Positions 28,097 through 37,091 are shown, counted from the first letter of the stretch. The stretch is DNA of 64,000 nucleotides from Novosphingobium marinum (GCF_013408095.1 NZ_JACBZF010000003.1:1-64000), one strand, 5' to 3'. Numbers and translations: made by a program. Notes: generated by a model not told the origin, from the sequence alone.

Positions 28097-28855
28097 GTGG
28101 TCGTTCAGACTCTTGTTTCAAAGATTTCCAAGGCGGTCGGTGGGGCCGCCGCAGCTGCGATCATGATCGCGGCGACACCGGCGGCAGCCAACAGCAGCGC
28201 GAACGCCGACATTGCCGCCCCGCTTCGCGCGGCACAGGGCGCAAAGCCCGCCACCGGCGCCAACGACGAGGAGTTCTCCAAGCTCTTCAACAGCTGGCAG
28301 CAGTTCGAGGAAAGCGGCGTTCCGGCCCTTGCCGCCGTTGCCGAGGCTACCAGCCAGGCCGGCCTTACTGCCGCTTCCAAGTCCAAGGTTTCGGCAGCGA
28401 CGATGACTTCGGTGTCGATCCCGTCGCGCATGCCGGTCGACGATGCCCGACTGACAAGCTCGTATGGCATGCGCGATCATCCGGTCACCGGCGGACGTCG
28501 CGCCCACAAGGGCGTCGACCTTGCCCAGCCCACGGGCACCCCGATCTATGCCACCGCCGACGGCGTGGTGAGCAAGGCATCCTGGTACGGCAGCTACGGT
28601 CTTTACGTTTCGCTCGAACATGGCGGCGAAATCCAGACCCGCTATGCGCACATGTCGCGCCTGAACGTTGCCGATGGGCAACGGGTCAAGAAGGGCGACG
28701 TCATCGGGTTCGTCGGCTCGACCGGCCGGTCGACCGGGCCGCACCTGCACTATGAAGTGCGCGTTCGCGGCGATGCGGTCAATCCCGTCCCCTACATGAC
28801 GGCAGACCACCTCGCCAGCGCCAGCGTTTCGCAGGGCGCGGGCGGCCCCGAGTAA
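28097..28855 (+). CDS. M23 family metallopeptidase (LytM-type)
   Basis: The 252-residue exported protein has a signal-like segment (about 12-33, AVGGAAAAAIMIAATPAAAN), a linker and a C-terminal LytM domain. Zinc ligands fit HKGVD and HLHYEV, with GVVSKASWYGSYGLYVSLEH between. It probably cuts peptidoglycan cross-links. I chose the GTG at 28097 because GAAGG precedes it by eight bases; the open frame continues further upstream without a start that makes sense. A convincing terminator follows at 28916. Confidence 0.92.
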   Translation: MVVQTLVSKISKAVGGAAAAAIMIAATPAAANSSANADIAAPLRAAQGAKPATGANDEEFSKLFNSWQQFEESGVPALAAVAEATSQAGLTAASKSKVSAATMTSVSIPSRMPVDDARLTSSYGMRDHPVTGGRRAHKGVDLAQPTGTPIYATADGVVSKASWYGSYGLYVSLEHGGEIQTRYAHMSRLNVADGQRVKKGDVIGFVGSTGRSTGPHLHYEVRVRGDAVNPVPYMTADHLASASVSQGAGGPE

Positions 28856-28915
28856 GTCATTTCAGGTCGAGAGCGTAAGAGCGCTCCGGCCTGCTCCTTT
28901 TGGGAGAGGAGAGGG

Positions 28916-28942
28916 AAAGGCGGCGCGCGGCGTCGCCTTTTT
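28916..28942 (+). terminator. Rho-independent terminator after the M23 peptidase gene
   Basis: AAAGGCGGCG pairs with CGTCGCCTTT across a 5-base loop, followed by more T residues. It lies about 60 bp after the peptidase stop. Confidence 0.75.
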
Positions 28943-28957
28943 CTGTGGTCGATCCGG

Positions 28958-28994
28958 AAAAAAACCGGGCGGCCGTCACGAGGCAGGCCGCCCG
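28958..28994 (-). terminator. Rho-independent terminator on the minus strand
   Basis: A perfect 9-bp stem (CGGGCGGCC at 28966-28974 with GGCCGCCCG at 28986-28994) and an 11-base loop are followed, on the minus strand, by seven T residues (28964-28958). It should end transcripts coming from the ccoN-hemN-side operon or from any RNA started near 29060. It stands back to back with the plus-strand terminator. Confidence 0.8.
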
Positions 28995-29093
28995 AGTTGG
29001 GGAGAAGCAGGTCCGACCGCGAAGCAACCCGAAGGTGGCAACGGCCGGACAGGACTGCCAGCCCCTCTCTCGCCCCGCCGCGCCGGCAGGGCA

Positions 29094-29107
29094 TTGATTT
29101 TGATCAA
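29094..29107. promoter_or_regulatory. Perfect FNR-type box in a convergent intergenic region
   Basis: TTGATTTTGATCAA is an exact match to TTGAT-N4-ATCAA, the FNR consensus. It lies just downstream of a minus-strand membrane-protein gene and between two convergent genes, so it does not precede any annotated gene. A good -10 hexamer is not visible at the usual distance on either strand. Confidence 0.6.
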
Positions 29108-29117
29108 GAAGGCCGGA

Positions 29118-29387
29118 TCAGCCTAGCGGGCTGCCGATTTCGGCTCCGTACCCCGCGATTGCAAAGGCCCAGATCACGATGCTTGCGATCCAGCCTGCAT
29201 TGAAGAGCGCGACAGCGAAAATGACGGCTTTGCGCGAAGCGCGCGGCCGGCTTGGCGCCGGTCTGACGTCAGCGGTGCCTGCGAACAGGTGAGCAAGCGC
29301 CTGGAGATGCAGCATGAGCCAGATGCCCGCCGCAAGCGAAGCGACGGCGCACAGGGCGAGCAATGTCGGGTAAAACCAGATCGGCAC
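29118..29387 (-). CDS. Small two-segment membrane protein downstream of hemN
   Basis: The 89-residue protein has two hydrophobic helices (FYPTLLALCAVASLAAGIWL and AVIFAVALFNAGWIASIVIW) joined by a basic, proline-rich loop. A strong ribosome binding site (AGGAGG) precedes a GTG start. It is 39 bp downstream of hemN on the same strand and ends the microaerobic gene run, so a link to cbb3 oxidase function is plausible but unproven. No known family was recognised. Confidence 0.65.
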   Translation of the reverse strand: MPIWFYPTLLALCAVASLAAGIWLMLHLQALAHLFAGTADVRPAPSRPRASRKAVIFAVALFNAGWIASIVIWAFAIAGYGAEIGSPLG

Positions 29388-29426
29388 GTTTCTCCTCCTG
29401 AAATATCAGAGCCAACGCGCAAGTCT

Positions 29427-30740
29427 TCAAACCGCCGAACTGAACCTCCTCGGCGAATGCTGCGGGTAGGGGTCGAACTGCGCGGCAATGCTGCGCGCAT
29501 AAGGTAAACCGCCGGGAGCGATGGCGAGTTCCCGAACGGTGAACGCGCACAGGCCCGCCTGCACGAAAGGCGCCAGCCTAGGTGCCGCTTCCCGGCGCAG
29601 GTCCTCGGCAACGATTGCCTTGCCGTCGCACAGGAGCTGCTCGATCACCGCGCCCCGACGCGCATCGTCGGCAGTCTTCGCGACGCCGAGCGAGGCCGGG
29701 AACCGACCCTGCGACAGCTTCATGCGATATCGGCCCGCGTTCTTCTCGTTCTGGGCGATAAGGCCGGGCAGGATGGAAATCGCCGATGCGCCAAGACCTA
29801 TCAGGCAATCCGCCGCGTCGTCGGTGAACCCCTGGAAGTTCCGGTGCAGCCGCCCCTGCTCCGCCGCGACCGCGATGGCATCGCCGGGCAGCGCGAAGTG
29901 GTCGAAGCCGACCGGCGCATAGCCCGCATCGCTAAGCCTTTCGAAACCCTCGGCAGCCATCGCGAACCGTGTGTCCTGATCGGGAAGCGCCCCGGCATCG
30001 ATGCGGCGCTGTCGCGCGATGATGTGCGGCACGTGAGCATAGCCGAACAGGGCGATACGATCGGCACCGAGACCGGACGAGCGATCGATCGAATCGCGAA
30101 GGGCGGCCATGTCCTGCCCGGGCAGGCCGTACATAAGGTCGAAATTGAGCGAGGTCACTCCGGACTGCCGCAGCCAGCCTGTCGTCCTCTCGATCAACTC
30201 AGCGGGTTGTACTCGCCCTATGGCTGCCTGCAACTGCGCATCGAAGGTCTGCACGCCGAGGCTGGCGCGGGTGGCCCCTACCGACGCGAGAACCTCGACC
30301 CAGTTTTCCGTCATGGTGCGGGGATCGAGTTCGATGGAGACTTCGGGGCGTCCGAAGCGGAACCAGACGGTCAGGGCGTTGAACAGGCGGACGAAATCGA
30401 CCGGACTTACCGCATTGGGGCTGCCGCCTCCGAAAGAGAGCCTCGTGACCCTCGCCCCTTCGGGAAGCGCCTCGGCGACAAGCGCGATCTCTTCCTGCAG
30501 CGCGTCGAGATAGTTCGCCAGTCGTTCCTTGCGATTCGCAGCTCCGGTATTGCACCCGCAATACCAGCAGATCTTTTCGCAGAACGGAATGTGGACGTAG
30601 AGCGAGACTTCGCCCGATACCCGCGACAGCGCCCGGGCGTAGTCGTCCGTGCCCACCGCGTCGGTAAATTCGGCGGCCGTCGGAAAGCTGGTGTAGCGTG
30701 GTACCGGCGTCGCCAGAAGTTCGGGGTGGTAAGGCCACAT
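29427..30740 (-). CDS. hemN: Oxygen-independent coproporphyrinogen III dehydrogenase
   Basis: HemN makes protoporphyrinogen for haem without oxygen. The 437-residue radical-SAM enzyme has the cluster motif at Cys54, Cys58 and Cys61, with a further Cys63 (CEKICWYCGC), SAM-binding FGGGSPN, and the HemN C-terminal domain. The N-terminal ATPVPRYTSFPTA is typical of true HemN rather than HemW. It lies in the same run as the cbb3 oxidase genes, which need haem when oxygen is low. Start ATG 30740 is family-typical. Confidence 0.95.
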   Translation of the reverse strand: MWPYHPELLATPVPRYTSFPTAAEFTDAVGTDDYARALSRVSGEVSLYVHIPFCEKICWYCGCNTGAANRKERLANYLDALQEEIALVAEALPEGARVTRLSFGGGSPNAVSPVDFVRLFNALTVWFRFGRPEVSIELDPRTMTENWVEVLASVGATRASLGVQTFDAQLQAAIGRVQPAELIERTTGWLRQSGVTSLNFDLMYGLPGQDMAALRDSIDRSSGLGADRIALFGYAHVPHIIARQRRIDAGALPDQDTRFAMAAEGFERLSDAGYAPVGFDHFALPGDAIAVAAEQGRLHRNFQGFTDDAADCLIGLGASAISILPGLIAQNEKNAGRYRMKLSQGRFPASLGVAKTADDARRGAVIEQLLCDGKAIVAEDLRREAAPRLAPFVQAGLCAFTVRELAIAPGGLPYARSIAAQFDPYPQHSPRRFSSAV

Positions 30741-30772
30741 GGCATTCTACCTCGCTGAAAGCCGCCCCGTCT

Positions 30773-30994
30773 TCATTGCGTTCGATCAAGCCGCTTGCGC
30801 CTGCTTCCGGAATGGCAGCCCTTGGCGCAGCACGGCGCCTCACTCGTACCCGGCGTCGGCGCGCGAATCGGTATCTGCACCGTACCTCCCGAACAGAGCG
30901 GCGCGACGAGAGGCTGCGCCGCCGCAACCGGGAGCGGGCCGGTCATCGCCGGAAGCAGGGCGATCCCCGTGGCGATCCGCACGAACCGGTTCAT
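30773..30994 (-). CDS. Small secreted cysteine-containing protein in the cco cluster
   Basis: The 73-residue protein has a signal peptide (MNRFVRIATGIALLPAMTGP) and a short mature part with a single cysteine in APLCSGG and a CCAKGCH block near the C-terminus, then a basic RRKRLDR tail. Four cysteines and a histidine in a short exported peptide suggest metal or redox binding. It overlaps ccoS by 4 bases and is followed by hemN, so it is expressed with cbb3 assembly genes. I know similar unnamed proteins at this position in sphingomonads, but no function. Confidence 0.72.
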   Translation of the reverse strand: MNRFVRIATGIALLPAMTGPLPVAAAQPLVAPLCSGGTVQIPIRAPTPGTSEAPCCAKGCHSGSRRKRLDRTQ

Positions 30995-31149
30995 GGCGGA
31001 CCGTCCCCTTGGTCCTCGTCGAGCAAAATCCGGTTCGCGGCGCCGTCAAGATCCTCGAACTGCCCGCTGCGCATCGCCCAGAAGAATGTGCCCAGCCCCA
31101 GCAGACCCATCAGGAGCGCGAGCGGGATGAGGAAGCCGAGAATGGTCAT
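30991..31149 (-). CDS. ccoS: Cytochrome oxidase maturation protein, cbb3-type
   Basis: This 52-residue protein has one N-terminal membrane helix (ILGFLIPLALLMGLLGLGTF) followed by WAMRSGQFEDLDGAANRILL, the CcoS signature. CcoS is needed to put haem and copper into CcoN. Its start overlaps the ccoI stop and its stop overlaps the cysteine-rich gene, both by ATGA. Confidence 0.92.
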   Translation of the reverse strand: MTILGFLIPLALLMGLLGLGTFFWAMRSGQFEDLDGAANRILLDEDQGDGPP

Positions 31150-33272
31150 CGCTCGCTCCGCGCCAGCCTCAGCGAATTGGCGACGACGACCAGCGAACTG
31201 CCAGACATCGCGATCGCGGCGACGAGCGGCGTCACATGGCCGAGAAAGGCGAGCGGGACGGCGAAGACGTTGTAAAGAACGGCGAATGCGAAATTCTGGC
31301 GGACGACCTTCATGGTGCGCCTGGCAGTCCTTACCGCATCGGCAACCGGCATCAGTTTTTCCCCGACGAAAACCGCATCGGCCGCCTGCTGGCTGACGTC
31401 GCTCGCCGAGCCGGGCGCGATCGAGACGTGCGCCCCTGCCAGCGCCGGTCCGTCGTTGAGGCCGTCGCCGATCATCAGGGCGCGATGGCCCCGCGCCGCA
31501 AGGGCTTCCAGACGGCACAGCTTGTCCGAAGGCTGGAGGCCGCCCTCGCCTGCGATCCCGAGCGCCTCGGCCACGCCGCGTACGGCCTCCTTGCGATCGC
31601 CCGAAAGTATGGCGCTTTCGATGCCCTGTCCGGAAAGATCCGAAAGCGTTGCGCGCACATCGCTCCGCAGCGGATCGGAAAAGGCGATGGTCTGCCGGCG
31701 CCCGTCGCGCACCAGGTCGACGGCGAGGCCGGCGAGCACTCCCTCCGGGCGCAGCAGCGCCACCGCCTCGGTTCCGAAATTGCCGCGTACGCCCGTTCCC
31801 GCTTCCTCGCCCACCCCCTCGAGAAGGGCAGGCTGCACACCTCCCATTCGAAGCGACCGGGCAAGGCCCTTGCTCAGCGGGTGGCGGCTTGCCTGAGCGA
31901 GGGCGAGAGCGATGGCCCGGTCTTCCGGTCCCAGGAAGGAAAGATCGATCGGACGCGGCTCACCCAGCGTCAGTGTGCCGGTCTTGTCGAAGAGGGCACG
32001 GTCGACTTCGGCAAGCCGCTCCAGCGCGCTGCCGTCCTTGATCAGCAGGCCACGACGCATCAGGGCGCCGGACGCGGCGACCTGCGCGGCGGGAACGGCG
32101 AGCCCAAGCGCGCAGGGACAGGTAATGATCAGCACGGCCACTGCGATCAGGATGGACTGGTGCCAGCCGGCGCCGGCCAGCATCCAGCCGGCGAATGCGA
32201 GCAGCGCCAGCGAATGGACCGCAGGCGCATACAGGCGCGCCGCCCTTTCCGCGATGCGCACGTAGCGCGACCGCGACTGGCCGGCCTCGTCCATGAGCCT
32301 CGCTATGTCGGCCAGAACCGTGTCGTCGGCGACTGCGGTGACGCGCACCCGGACCGGAGCGCCAAGATTGATCATTCCGGCATGAACCGCGTCGCCAGCC
32401 CTGCACGCTCGCGGCTCGCTCTCGCCGGTCAGCATCGATGCGTCGATGGTCGTCTCGCCCGCCTCGATTTCCCCGTCGGCGGCCAGCGCTTCGCCCGCGG
32501 CCACGAGCATAGTCATTCCGGGGCGTAACCCTTCGGCGGCGACCCATTGGGTTCCGCCGTTCTCTTCCAGGACGTGAGCGCCACGGCCCATCCGTCCAAG
32601 CAGCGCCGCTATGCCGGACCGCGCGCGACCGCGCATCACGGCATCGAGCACACGTCCCGCCAGAAGGAAGAAGAGCAGCATGACCGCTCCGTCGAAATAG
32701 GCATGCTCGCCGCCCGTCAGGGTCTCGTAGATGCTCAGGCCGGTCGCAAGGAGCACGCCGATCGAGATCGGCACGTCCATGTTCGTTCGCCGGTAGCGAA
32801 GCGCCATCGCCGCCGAAGCGAAGAACGGGCGGCCCGCATAGGCGACCACCGGCACGGCAATGATGGCGGACAACCAGTGAAAGAGCTCGCGGGTCAGTCC
32901 CTCTGCCCCGGACCACACGCTGACCGAAAGCAGCATGATGTTCATCATGCCGAAGCCCGCGACGGCCAGCGCGCGAAGCAATCGCTTCGTTTCGGCATCG
33001 TCGCGCGCGAGCGGGTTTTCTGCGGCGCGCTCGGCCTCGAAGCCCAGCTCGCGCAACGCCTCGATCAGGTCGTCGTCGGTAATCTGCGCATTATGGCTGA
33101 CCGCGACTCTTTTGGCAGAGAAGTTGACTCTCGCCGCAGCGACGCCCGGCAGTTGCGAAAGGCCGCGTTCGATCTTGCCGATGCATCCCGCGCAGCGGAT
33201 CCCGGGCACGGTGAAACGGCTGTCGGTGCAGGGTTCGGCTGCGGGTTCGAGGTCGGCAACATGCGCGTTCAC
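31146..33272 (-). CDS. ccoI: Copper-translocating P-type ATPase for cbb3 oxidase
   Basis: CcoI (FixI) moves copper for assembly of CcoN. The 708-residue protein has an N-terminal metal-binding domain (GIRCAGCIGKIE near 25-36), about eight membrane helices with the CPC copper site (TCPCALGLAVPA), the phosphorylation motif DKTGTLTLGEPR, TGES-type MLTGESEPRA and the hinge GDGLNDGPALAGAHV. Position between ccoH and ccoS identifies it as CcoI rather than CopA. It overlaps both neighbours by 4 bases. Confidence 0.94.
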   Translation of the reverse strand: MNAHVADLEPAAEPCTDSRFTVPGIRCAGCIGKIERGLSQLPGVAAARVNFSAKRVAVSHNAQITDDDLIEALRELGFEAERAAENPLARDDAETKRLLRALAVAGFGMMNIMLLSVSVWSGAEGLTRELFHWLSAIIAVPVVAYAGRPFFASAAMALRYRRTNMDVPISIGVLLATGLSIYETLTGGEHAYFDGAVMLLFFLLAGRVLDAVMRGRARSGIAALLGRMGRGAHVLEENGGTQWVAAEGLRPGMTMLVAAGEALAADGEIEAGETTIDASMLTGESEPRACRAGDAVHAGMINLGAPVRVRVTAVADDTVLADIARLMDEAGQSRSRYVRIAERAARLYAPAVHSLALLAFAGWMLAGAGWHQSILIAVAVLIITCPCALGLAVPAAQVAASGALMRRGLLIKDGSALERLAEVDRALFDKTGTLTLGEPRPIDLSFLGPEDRAIALALAQASRHPLSKGLARSLRMGGVQPALLEGVGEEAGTGVRGNFGTEAVALLRPEGVLAGLAVDLVRDGRRQTIAFSDPLRSDVRATLSDLSGQGIESAILSGDRKEAVRGVAEALGIAGEGGLQPSDKLCRLEALAARGHRALMIGDGLNDGPALAGAHVSIAPGSASDVSQQAADAVFVGEKLMPVADAVRTARRTMKVVRQNFAFAVLYNVFAVPLAFLGHVTPLVAAIAMSGSSLVVVANSLRLARSER

Positions 33273-33718
33273 GGCAACGGGCGCTCCCCGCGCCAGGTTT
33301 CGCCGCCGCGCGCGATTTCGACACGGACCGTCCAGCGGCCGGCCGGGAGCGGGTCGCGGCTTACATAAATATCCTTGCCCTCGGGCGCGAATTGCAACGC
33401 CGTATCCGGCATCCGGCCAAGCGGATGGCGAGCCGCCGCCCTGACAGTCGCGCCGGCCGGCACGCCGCCGGTTCGCGCTTCGATCCTACCGTCTTCGCGG
33501 CGGGCGAGCGCGACTTGCCAGCCCAGTCGCTCCGATTCCCCGGCGGCGTCGAGCCATTCATTGAACTTCTGGCTGGCGACGTAGGAGTTCTTGACGACGA
33601 CGCCTCCGAAAGTCGAACTCGCCAGGCTTGCCATCGTGAAATTGACCGCAACGACGATGCCGAAACCGCCGACCAGGATCGCCAGCATGTGCCTGCCGGT
33701 AAATTCCCGCACCATCAT
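33269..33718 (-). CDS. ccoH: FixH/CcoH family protein
   Basis: The 149-residue membrane protein has an N-terminal helix (AILVGGFGIVVAVNFTMASL) and a periplasmic beta-rich domain. It contains YVASQKFNEWL, the FixH signature, and supports cbb3 stability and assembly. It starts at ATG 33718 (ATG 33715 is also in frame), overlapping the ccoG stop, and is itself overlapped by ccoI. Confidence 0.9.
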   Translation of the reverse strand: MMVREFTGRHMLAILVGGFGIVVAVNFTMASLASSTFGGVVVKNSYVASQKFNEWLDAAGESERLGWQVALARREDGRIEARTGGVPAGATVRAAARHPLGRMPDTALQFAPEGKDIYVSRDPLPAGRWTVRVEIARGGETWRGERPLP

Positions 33719-35268
33719 TCGTCTCCGGGCGCTTCGAAGCGCGTTTCGCCAAGGTCGGTCTCCCCAGCTTCGTCGAGGGCGCGAAGCCGGAAGTGAAACT
33801 CCTGTTCGGGCGTATCGGGCGGAGCCATCACGTAGGCGCGGACCGTTTCGGTCGAATCGGACGGGACATTGCGGACGATCCGTCGCGATGCCTTGTCCAT
33901 CGGGATTTCCTCGCTCCACATCGTCGCGCCGTCGAGACCGACAAGCTCGATCGCCATCCGGCGCGGGCGGGTCTGCATGTTGCGAAGCTTGAGCGTGTAG
34001 GCGTTGCGCACCGATCCGTCGCTCATCAGCATGAAAGGCGGGTTTCGGTCGGGCGCGACGGTCAGGTCGGTGCGGCTGCGCGTGCCGAGCGCGAACAGCA
34101 GCGCAAGGCCGATGATCGCCCAAACCGAGAAGTAGACGACGGTGCGCGGGTGAAGGATGGTCTTCCAGGCCGGCTTCGGCTCCTCGCCGGCAGCCTCGCG
34201 CTCGCAGTCCTCGAGGGTCGCGTAGTCGATCAGCCCGCGCGGGCGGCCAGTCTCCTTCATCACGCGGTCGCAGGCGTCGATGCACAGCGCACAGGTGATG
34301 CAGCCGATCTGGGGCCCTTCGCGGATATCGATGCCGGTGGGGCAGACGGCGACGCATTGCAGACAATCGATGCAGTCGCCGAACTTGCCGGGGTTCTTCT
34401 CCGCCTTCTTGACGCTGCCGCGCGGTTCGCCGCGCCAGTCCTTGTAAGTGACGATCAATGATTTCTCGTCAAGCATGGCGGTCTGGACGCGCGGCCAGGG
34501 GCACATGTAGATGCATACCTGCTCGCGCATGAACCCGCCCAGCGTGAAGGTGGTGGCGGTGAGGACCGCGACGGTCGCATAGGCGACCGGTGCCGCCTCG
34601 AGCGCGAAGAATTCCCGGAAAAGCGTAGGCGCGTCGGCGAAGTAGAGTATCCACGCACCGCCGGTCGCGAACGAGATGAGCAGGTAGATCGACCACTTGA
34701 AGGCGCGCCGCGCGATCTTCGACGGACCCCACGGCGCCTTGTCGAGCCGCATGCGCGCATTGCGGTCCCCGTCCACGAAGCGGTCGACATGCTGGAACAC
34801 GTCGGTCCAGACCGTCTGCGGACAGGCATACCCGCACCACGCCCTGCCCACCGCGCTGGTGACGAGGAACAGGCCGATCCCCGCCATGATGAGCAGTCCG
34901 GCGACGAAATAGAATTCGTGCGGCCAGATCTCGATGTCGAACATGTAGAAGCGGCGGTTCGCGAGATCGATGAGGACCGCCTGGTCCGGCGCATAGGGGC
35001 CGCGATCCCAGCGCAGCCACGGGGTGACGTAATAGATCGCGAGCGTGAGCACCATCACCGCCCACTTGAAACGGCGGAAAGGCCCGTCGATCCGCTTGTT
35101 ATGGACTGCCTTGCGCTTTTCGTAGAGCTTTTCGGGCAGGTGCACGCGCGCCGGTTCGCCCGGCTCGTGCCGCCTAGTGGCGGCCTCCGGCACGGCTACG
35201 GCGCTGCTGACGGGGTCCACACTCTTCTCGACCCCGTCCTTCACAAGGGTTTGGTCAGGGTTGTTCAT
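33715..35268 (-). CDS. ccoG: Cytochrome c oxidase accessory protein CcoG (FixG/RdxA)
   Basis: CcoG is a membrane iron-sulfur protein linked to copper handling for cbb3 oxidase. The 517-residue protein has about five membrane segments, two ferredoxin-like clusters (CIDCLQCVAVCPTGID and CITCALCIDACDRVM), the CGYACPQTVW block and a C-terminal Ig-like FixG domain from about 400. It overlaps the ccoP stop by 14 bases and the ccoH start by 4, in line with tight operon coupling. Confidence 0.95.
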   Translation of the reverse strand: MNNPDQTLVKDGVEKSVDPVSSAVAVPEAATRRHEPGEPARVHLPEKLYEKRKAVHNKRIDGPFRRFKWAVMVLTLAIYYVTPWLRWDRGPYAPDQAVLIDLANRRFYMFDIEIWPHEFYFVAGLLIMAGIGLFLVTSAVGRAWCGYACPQTVWTDVFQHVDRFVDGDRNARMRLDKAPWGPSKIARRAFKWSIYLLISFATGGAWILYFADAPTLFREFFALEAAPVAYATVAVLTATTFTLGGFMREQVCIYMCPWPRVQTAMLDEKSLIVTYKDWRGEPRGSVKKAEKNPGKFGDCIDCLQCVAVCPTGIDIREGPQIGCITCALCIDACDRVMKETGRPRGLIDYATLEDCEREAAGEEPKPAWKTILHPRTVVYFSVWAIIGLALLFALGTRSRTDLTVAPDRNPPFMLMSDGSVRNAYTLKLRNMQTRPRRMAIELVGLDGATMWSEEIPMDKASRRIVRNVPSDSTETVRAYVMAPPDTPEQEFHFRLRALDEAGETDLGETRFEAPGDE

Positions 35269-36175
35269 CCACCTCTATCGCCGGGTCTGCGGCGACCTCC
35301 ACGAAGTCTTCGCCTCCCCCGAGCGAATGAACATAGGCCGCCAGCATCTTGATGGTGACCGGATCGAGCCTTCCGCTCCACGATGGCATCATGCCGTGCG
35401 AAGGATTGTCGATCTGCGCGGCGATCTGCTCGCGGTCGCTCCCGTAAAGCCAGATCGCGTCGGCAAGGTTCGGGGCGCCGAACTCGCGAAGCCCTTGCCC
35501 GTTTTCGCCGTGGCAGACGACGCAGTTGGCCGCGAAGAGGTCCGCGCCGCGACTTGCAGCGGGGCTCTGCTCCTCCTTGCCCGACAGCGTCAGAACGTAG
35601 CTGCTTACATCCCGGATCTGGTCGGGGGTGAGGAGCCCGTCCCGCCCGAAGGCGGGCATCATCGAAAAGCGCGTCTCGATGTCGCCATGCTGGCGGATGC
35701 CGTGGACGAGCGTATATTCGATCGCGCGCAGGTCGCCCCCCCACAACCACTCGTCGTCGTTCAGGTTCGGATAGCCCTTGCTGCCCGCCGCCCCGGCGCC
35801 GTGGCACTGAACGCAATTTACCTTGAAGGCGGCGCGGCCACCGCTGACCGCAGCGCGCATCAGGTCGCTGTCGTCCGGAAGGCGTTCGATCGGGATGCGG
35901 GCAAGCCGTTCTCGCACCGTGGCACGCGCCTGGTCGGCAACGCTCATCTCATTGGCGAGCTGGCCGCGGCTGGTCCAGCCTAGCATGCCCTCCGTTCCCT
36001 TCTCGATCAGCGGCCAGGCCGGGTACGCGATCATGTAGGCGATTGCGAAGATGATCGTCAGGTAGAACGTCCACAGCCACCAGCGCGGCAACGGCGTGTT
36101 TAGTTCCTCGATCCCGTCCCATTCGTGGCCGACGGTTTCGGTATCGGTGGCTTCATCGATGCGCTTATTCGCCAT
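35255..36175 (-). CDS. ccoP: cbb3-type cytochrome c oxidase subunit III
   Basis: CcoP carries electrons into the oxidase. The 306-residue protein has an N-terminal membrane anchor (WTFYLTIIFAIAYMIAYPAW) and two c-type haem sites, CVQCH at 121-125 and CVVCH at 218-222, with distal Met ligands in MMPAFG and MMPSWSG. It overlaps ccoQ by 11 bases and ccoG by 14. Confidence 0.97.
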   Translation of the reverse strand: MANKRIDEATDTETVGHEWDGIEELNTPLPRWWLWTFYLTIIFAIAYMIAYPAWPLIEKGTEGMLGWTSRGQLANEMSVADQARATVRERLARIPIERLPDDSDLMRAAVSGGRAAFKVNCVQCHGAGAAGSKGYPNLNDDEWLWGGDLRAIEYTLVHGIRQHGDIETRFSMMPAFGRDGLLTPDQIRDVSSYVLTLSGKEEQSPAASRGADLFAANCVVCHGENGQGLREFGAPNLADAIWLYGSDREQIAAQIDNPSHGMMPSWSGRLDPVTIKMLAAYVHSLGGGEDFVEVAADPAIEVDEQP

Positions 36176-36338
36176 CGTTCTCGTCCTTGAAGATCATGTT
36201 CGCCGCATCGCGGTGCCGTTCGCCGTTGCCTGGGCGGAAGGGCCACAGGACAAGCGTGAGGAACGCTATCACCATGGCCAGCAAGCCCCAGCTGTCGGCA
36301 AGGTGCCGCAACGTCTCGTAGGTTGAGTGGACGCTCAT
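36165..36338 (-). CDS. ccoQ: cbb3-type oxidase small subunit CcoQ
   Basis: The 57-residue protein has one membrane helix ([20 protein letters not shown]) and ends in FKDENDGE, a CcoQ-like tail. It lies between ccoO and ccoP as in most cbb3 operons. It stabilises the complex. Start at 36338 overlaps ccoO by 4 bases. Confidence 0.92.
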   Translation of the reverse strand: MSVHSTYETLRHLADSWGLLAMVIAFLTLVLWPFRPGNGERHRDAANMIFKDENDGE

Positions 36339-37081
36339 CGGCCCGTCTCCGTGGCAAGTTCCTCCTGCGCGGCCGCACTGTTCACGTCGACCAGAGTTCC
36401 CAGCATCTGGAGGTAGGCGACGAGCGCGTCCATTTCGGTTAGCCGGCCCGGCTGGCCGTCGAAGTCGCGAACCTGCGCCTTGGGATAGCGGTCGAGCAGG
36501 TCCTCGGCATCGGCGTCCGGATTCGCCTGCGCGCGCATGTCCTCCATCGCCCGTGCGATGTCGCGATCGGAATAGGGCACGCCCACGGTCCGCAGGGCCT
36601 TCAGGCGCGAAGCCGGTTCGATATCGAGGTCGCTGTCGAGCAGGAAGCCGTACTGCGGCATCACGCTTTCGGGCACGACCGACTGCGGGTTTTCGAGGTG
36701 CTGGACGTGCCAGGCGTCGGAATAGCGACCCCCGACGCGTGCGAGATCCGGCCCGGTCCGCTTCGATCCCCACTGGAACGGGTGGTCGTACATCGATTCG
36801 GCGGCAAGGCTGTAGTGCCCGTAGCGCTCCACCTCGTCGCGGAAGGGACGGATCATCTGGCTGTGGCAGACGTAGCACCCCTCGCGCACGTAGATGTCGC
36901 GGCCCGCCTGCTCGAGCGGCGTATAAGGCCGCATCCCATCGACTTCCTCGATCGTGTTGTCGATCCAGAACAGCGGCGCGATCTCGATGATCCCGCCGAT
37001 GGCGACGGTGAGGAAAGCGGCCACGCCGAGTAGCGTGACGTTGCGCTCCAGCTTCTTGTGCCGTTCGGTCATTGTGGTCAT
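36335..37081 (-). CDS. ccoO: cbb3-type cytochrome c oxidase subunit II
   Basis: CcoO is the mono-haem subunit. The 248-residue protein has one N-terminal membrane helix and the haem motif at Cys69, Cys72, His73 in [15 protein letters not shown]; the distal methionine fits [12 protein letters not shown] 37081 has AGGA eight bases upstream. It lies 10 bp after ccoN. Confidence 0.96.
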   Translation of the reverse strand: MTTMTERHKKLERNVTLLGVAAFLTVAIGGIIEIAPLFWIDNTIEEVDGMRPYTPLEQAGRDIYVREGCYVCHSQMIRPFRDEVERYGHYSLAAESMYDHPFQWGSKRTGPDLARVGGRYSDAWHVQHLENPQSVVPESVMPQYGFLLDSDLDIEPASRLKALRTVGVPYSDRDIARAMEDMRAQANPDADAEDLLDRYPKAQVRDFDGQPGRLTEMDALVAYLQMLGTLVDVNSAAAQEELATETGR

Positions 37082-37091
37082 CGGTCGGTTC

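Noticed and set aside
29066..29071. -10 element for a small RNA from the orphan FNR box
   Set aside because: The sequence at the expected position is GAGAGA, which is not an acceptable -10. Kept only as part of an open question.
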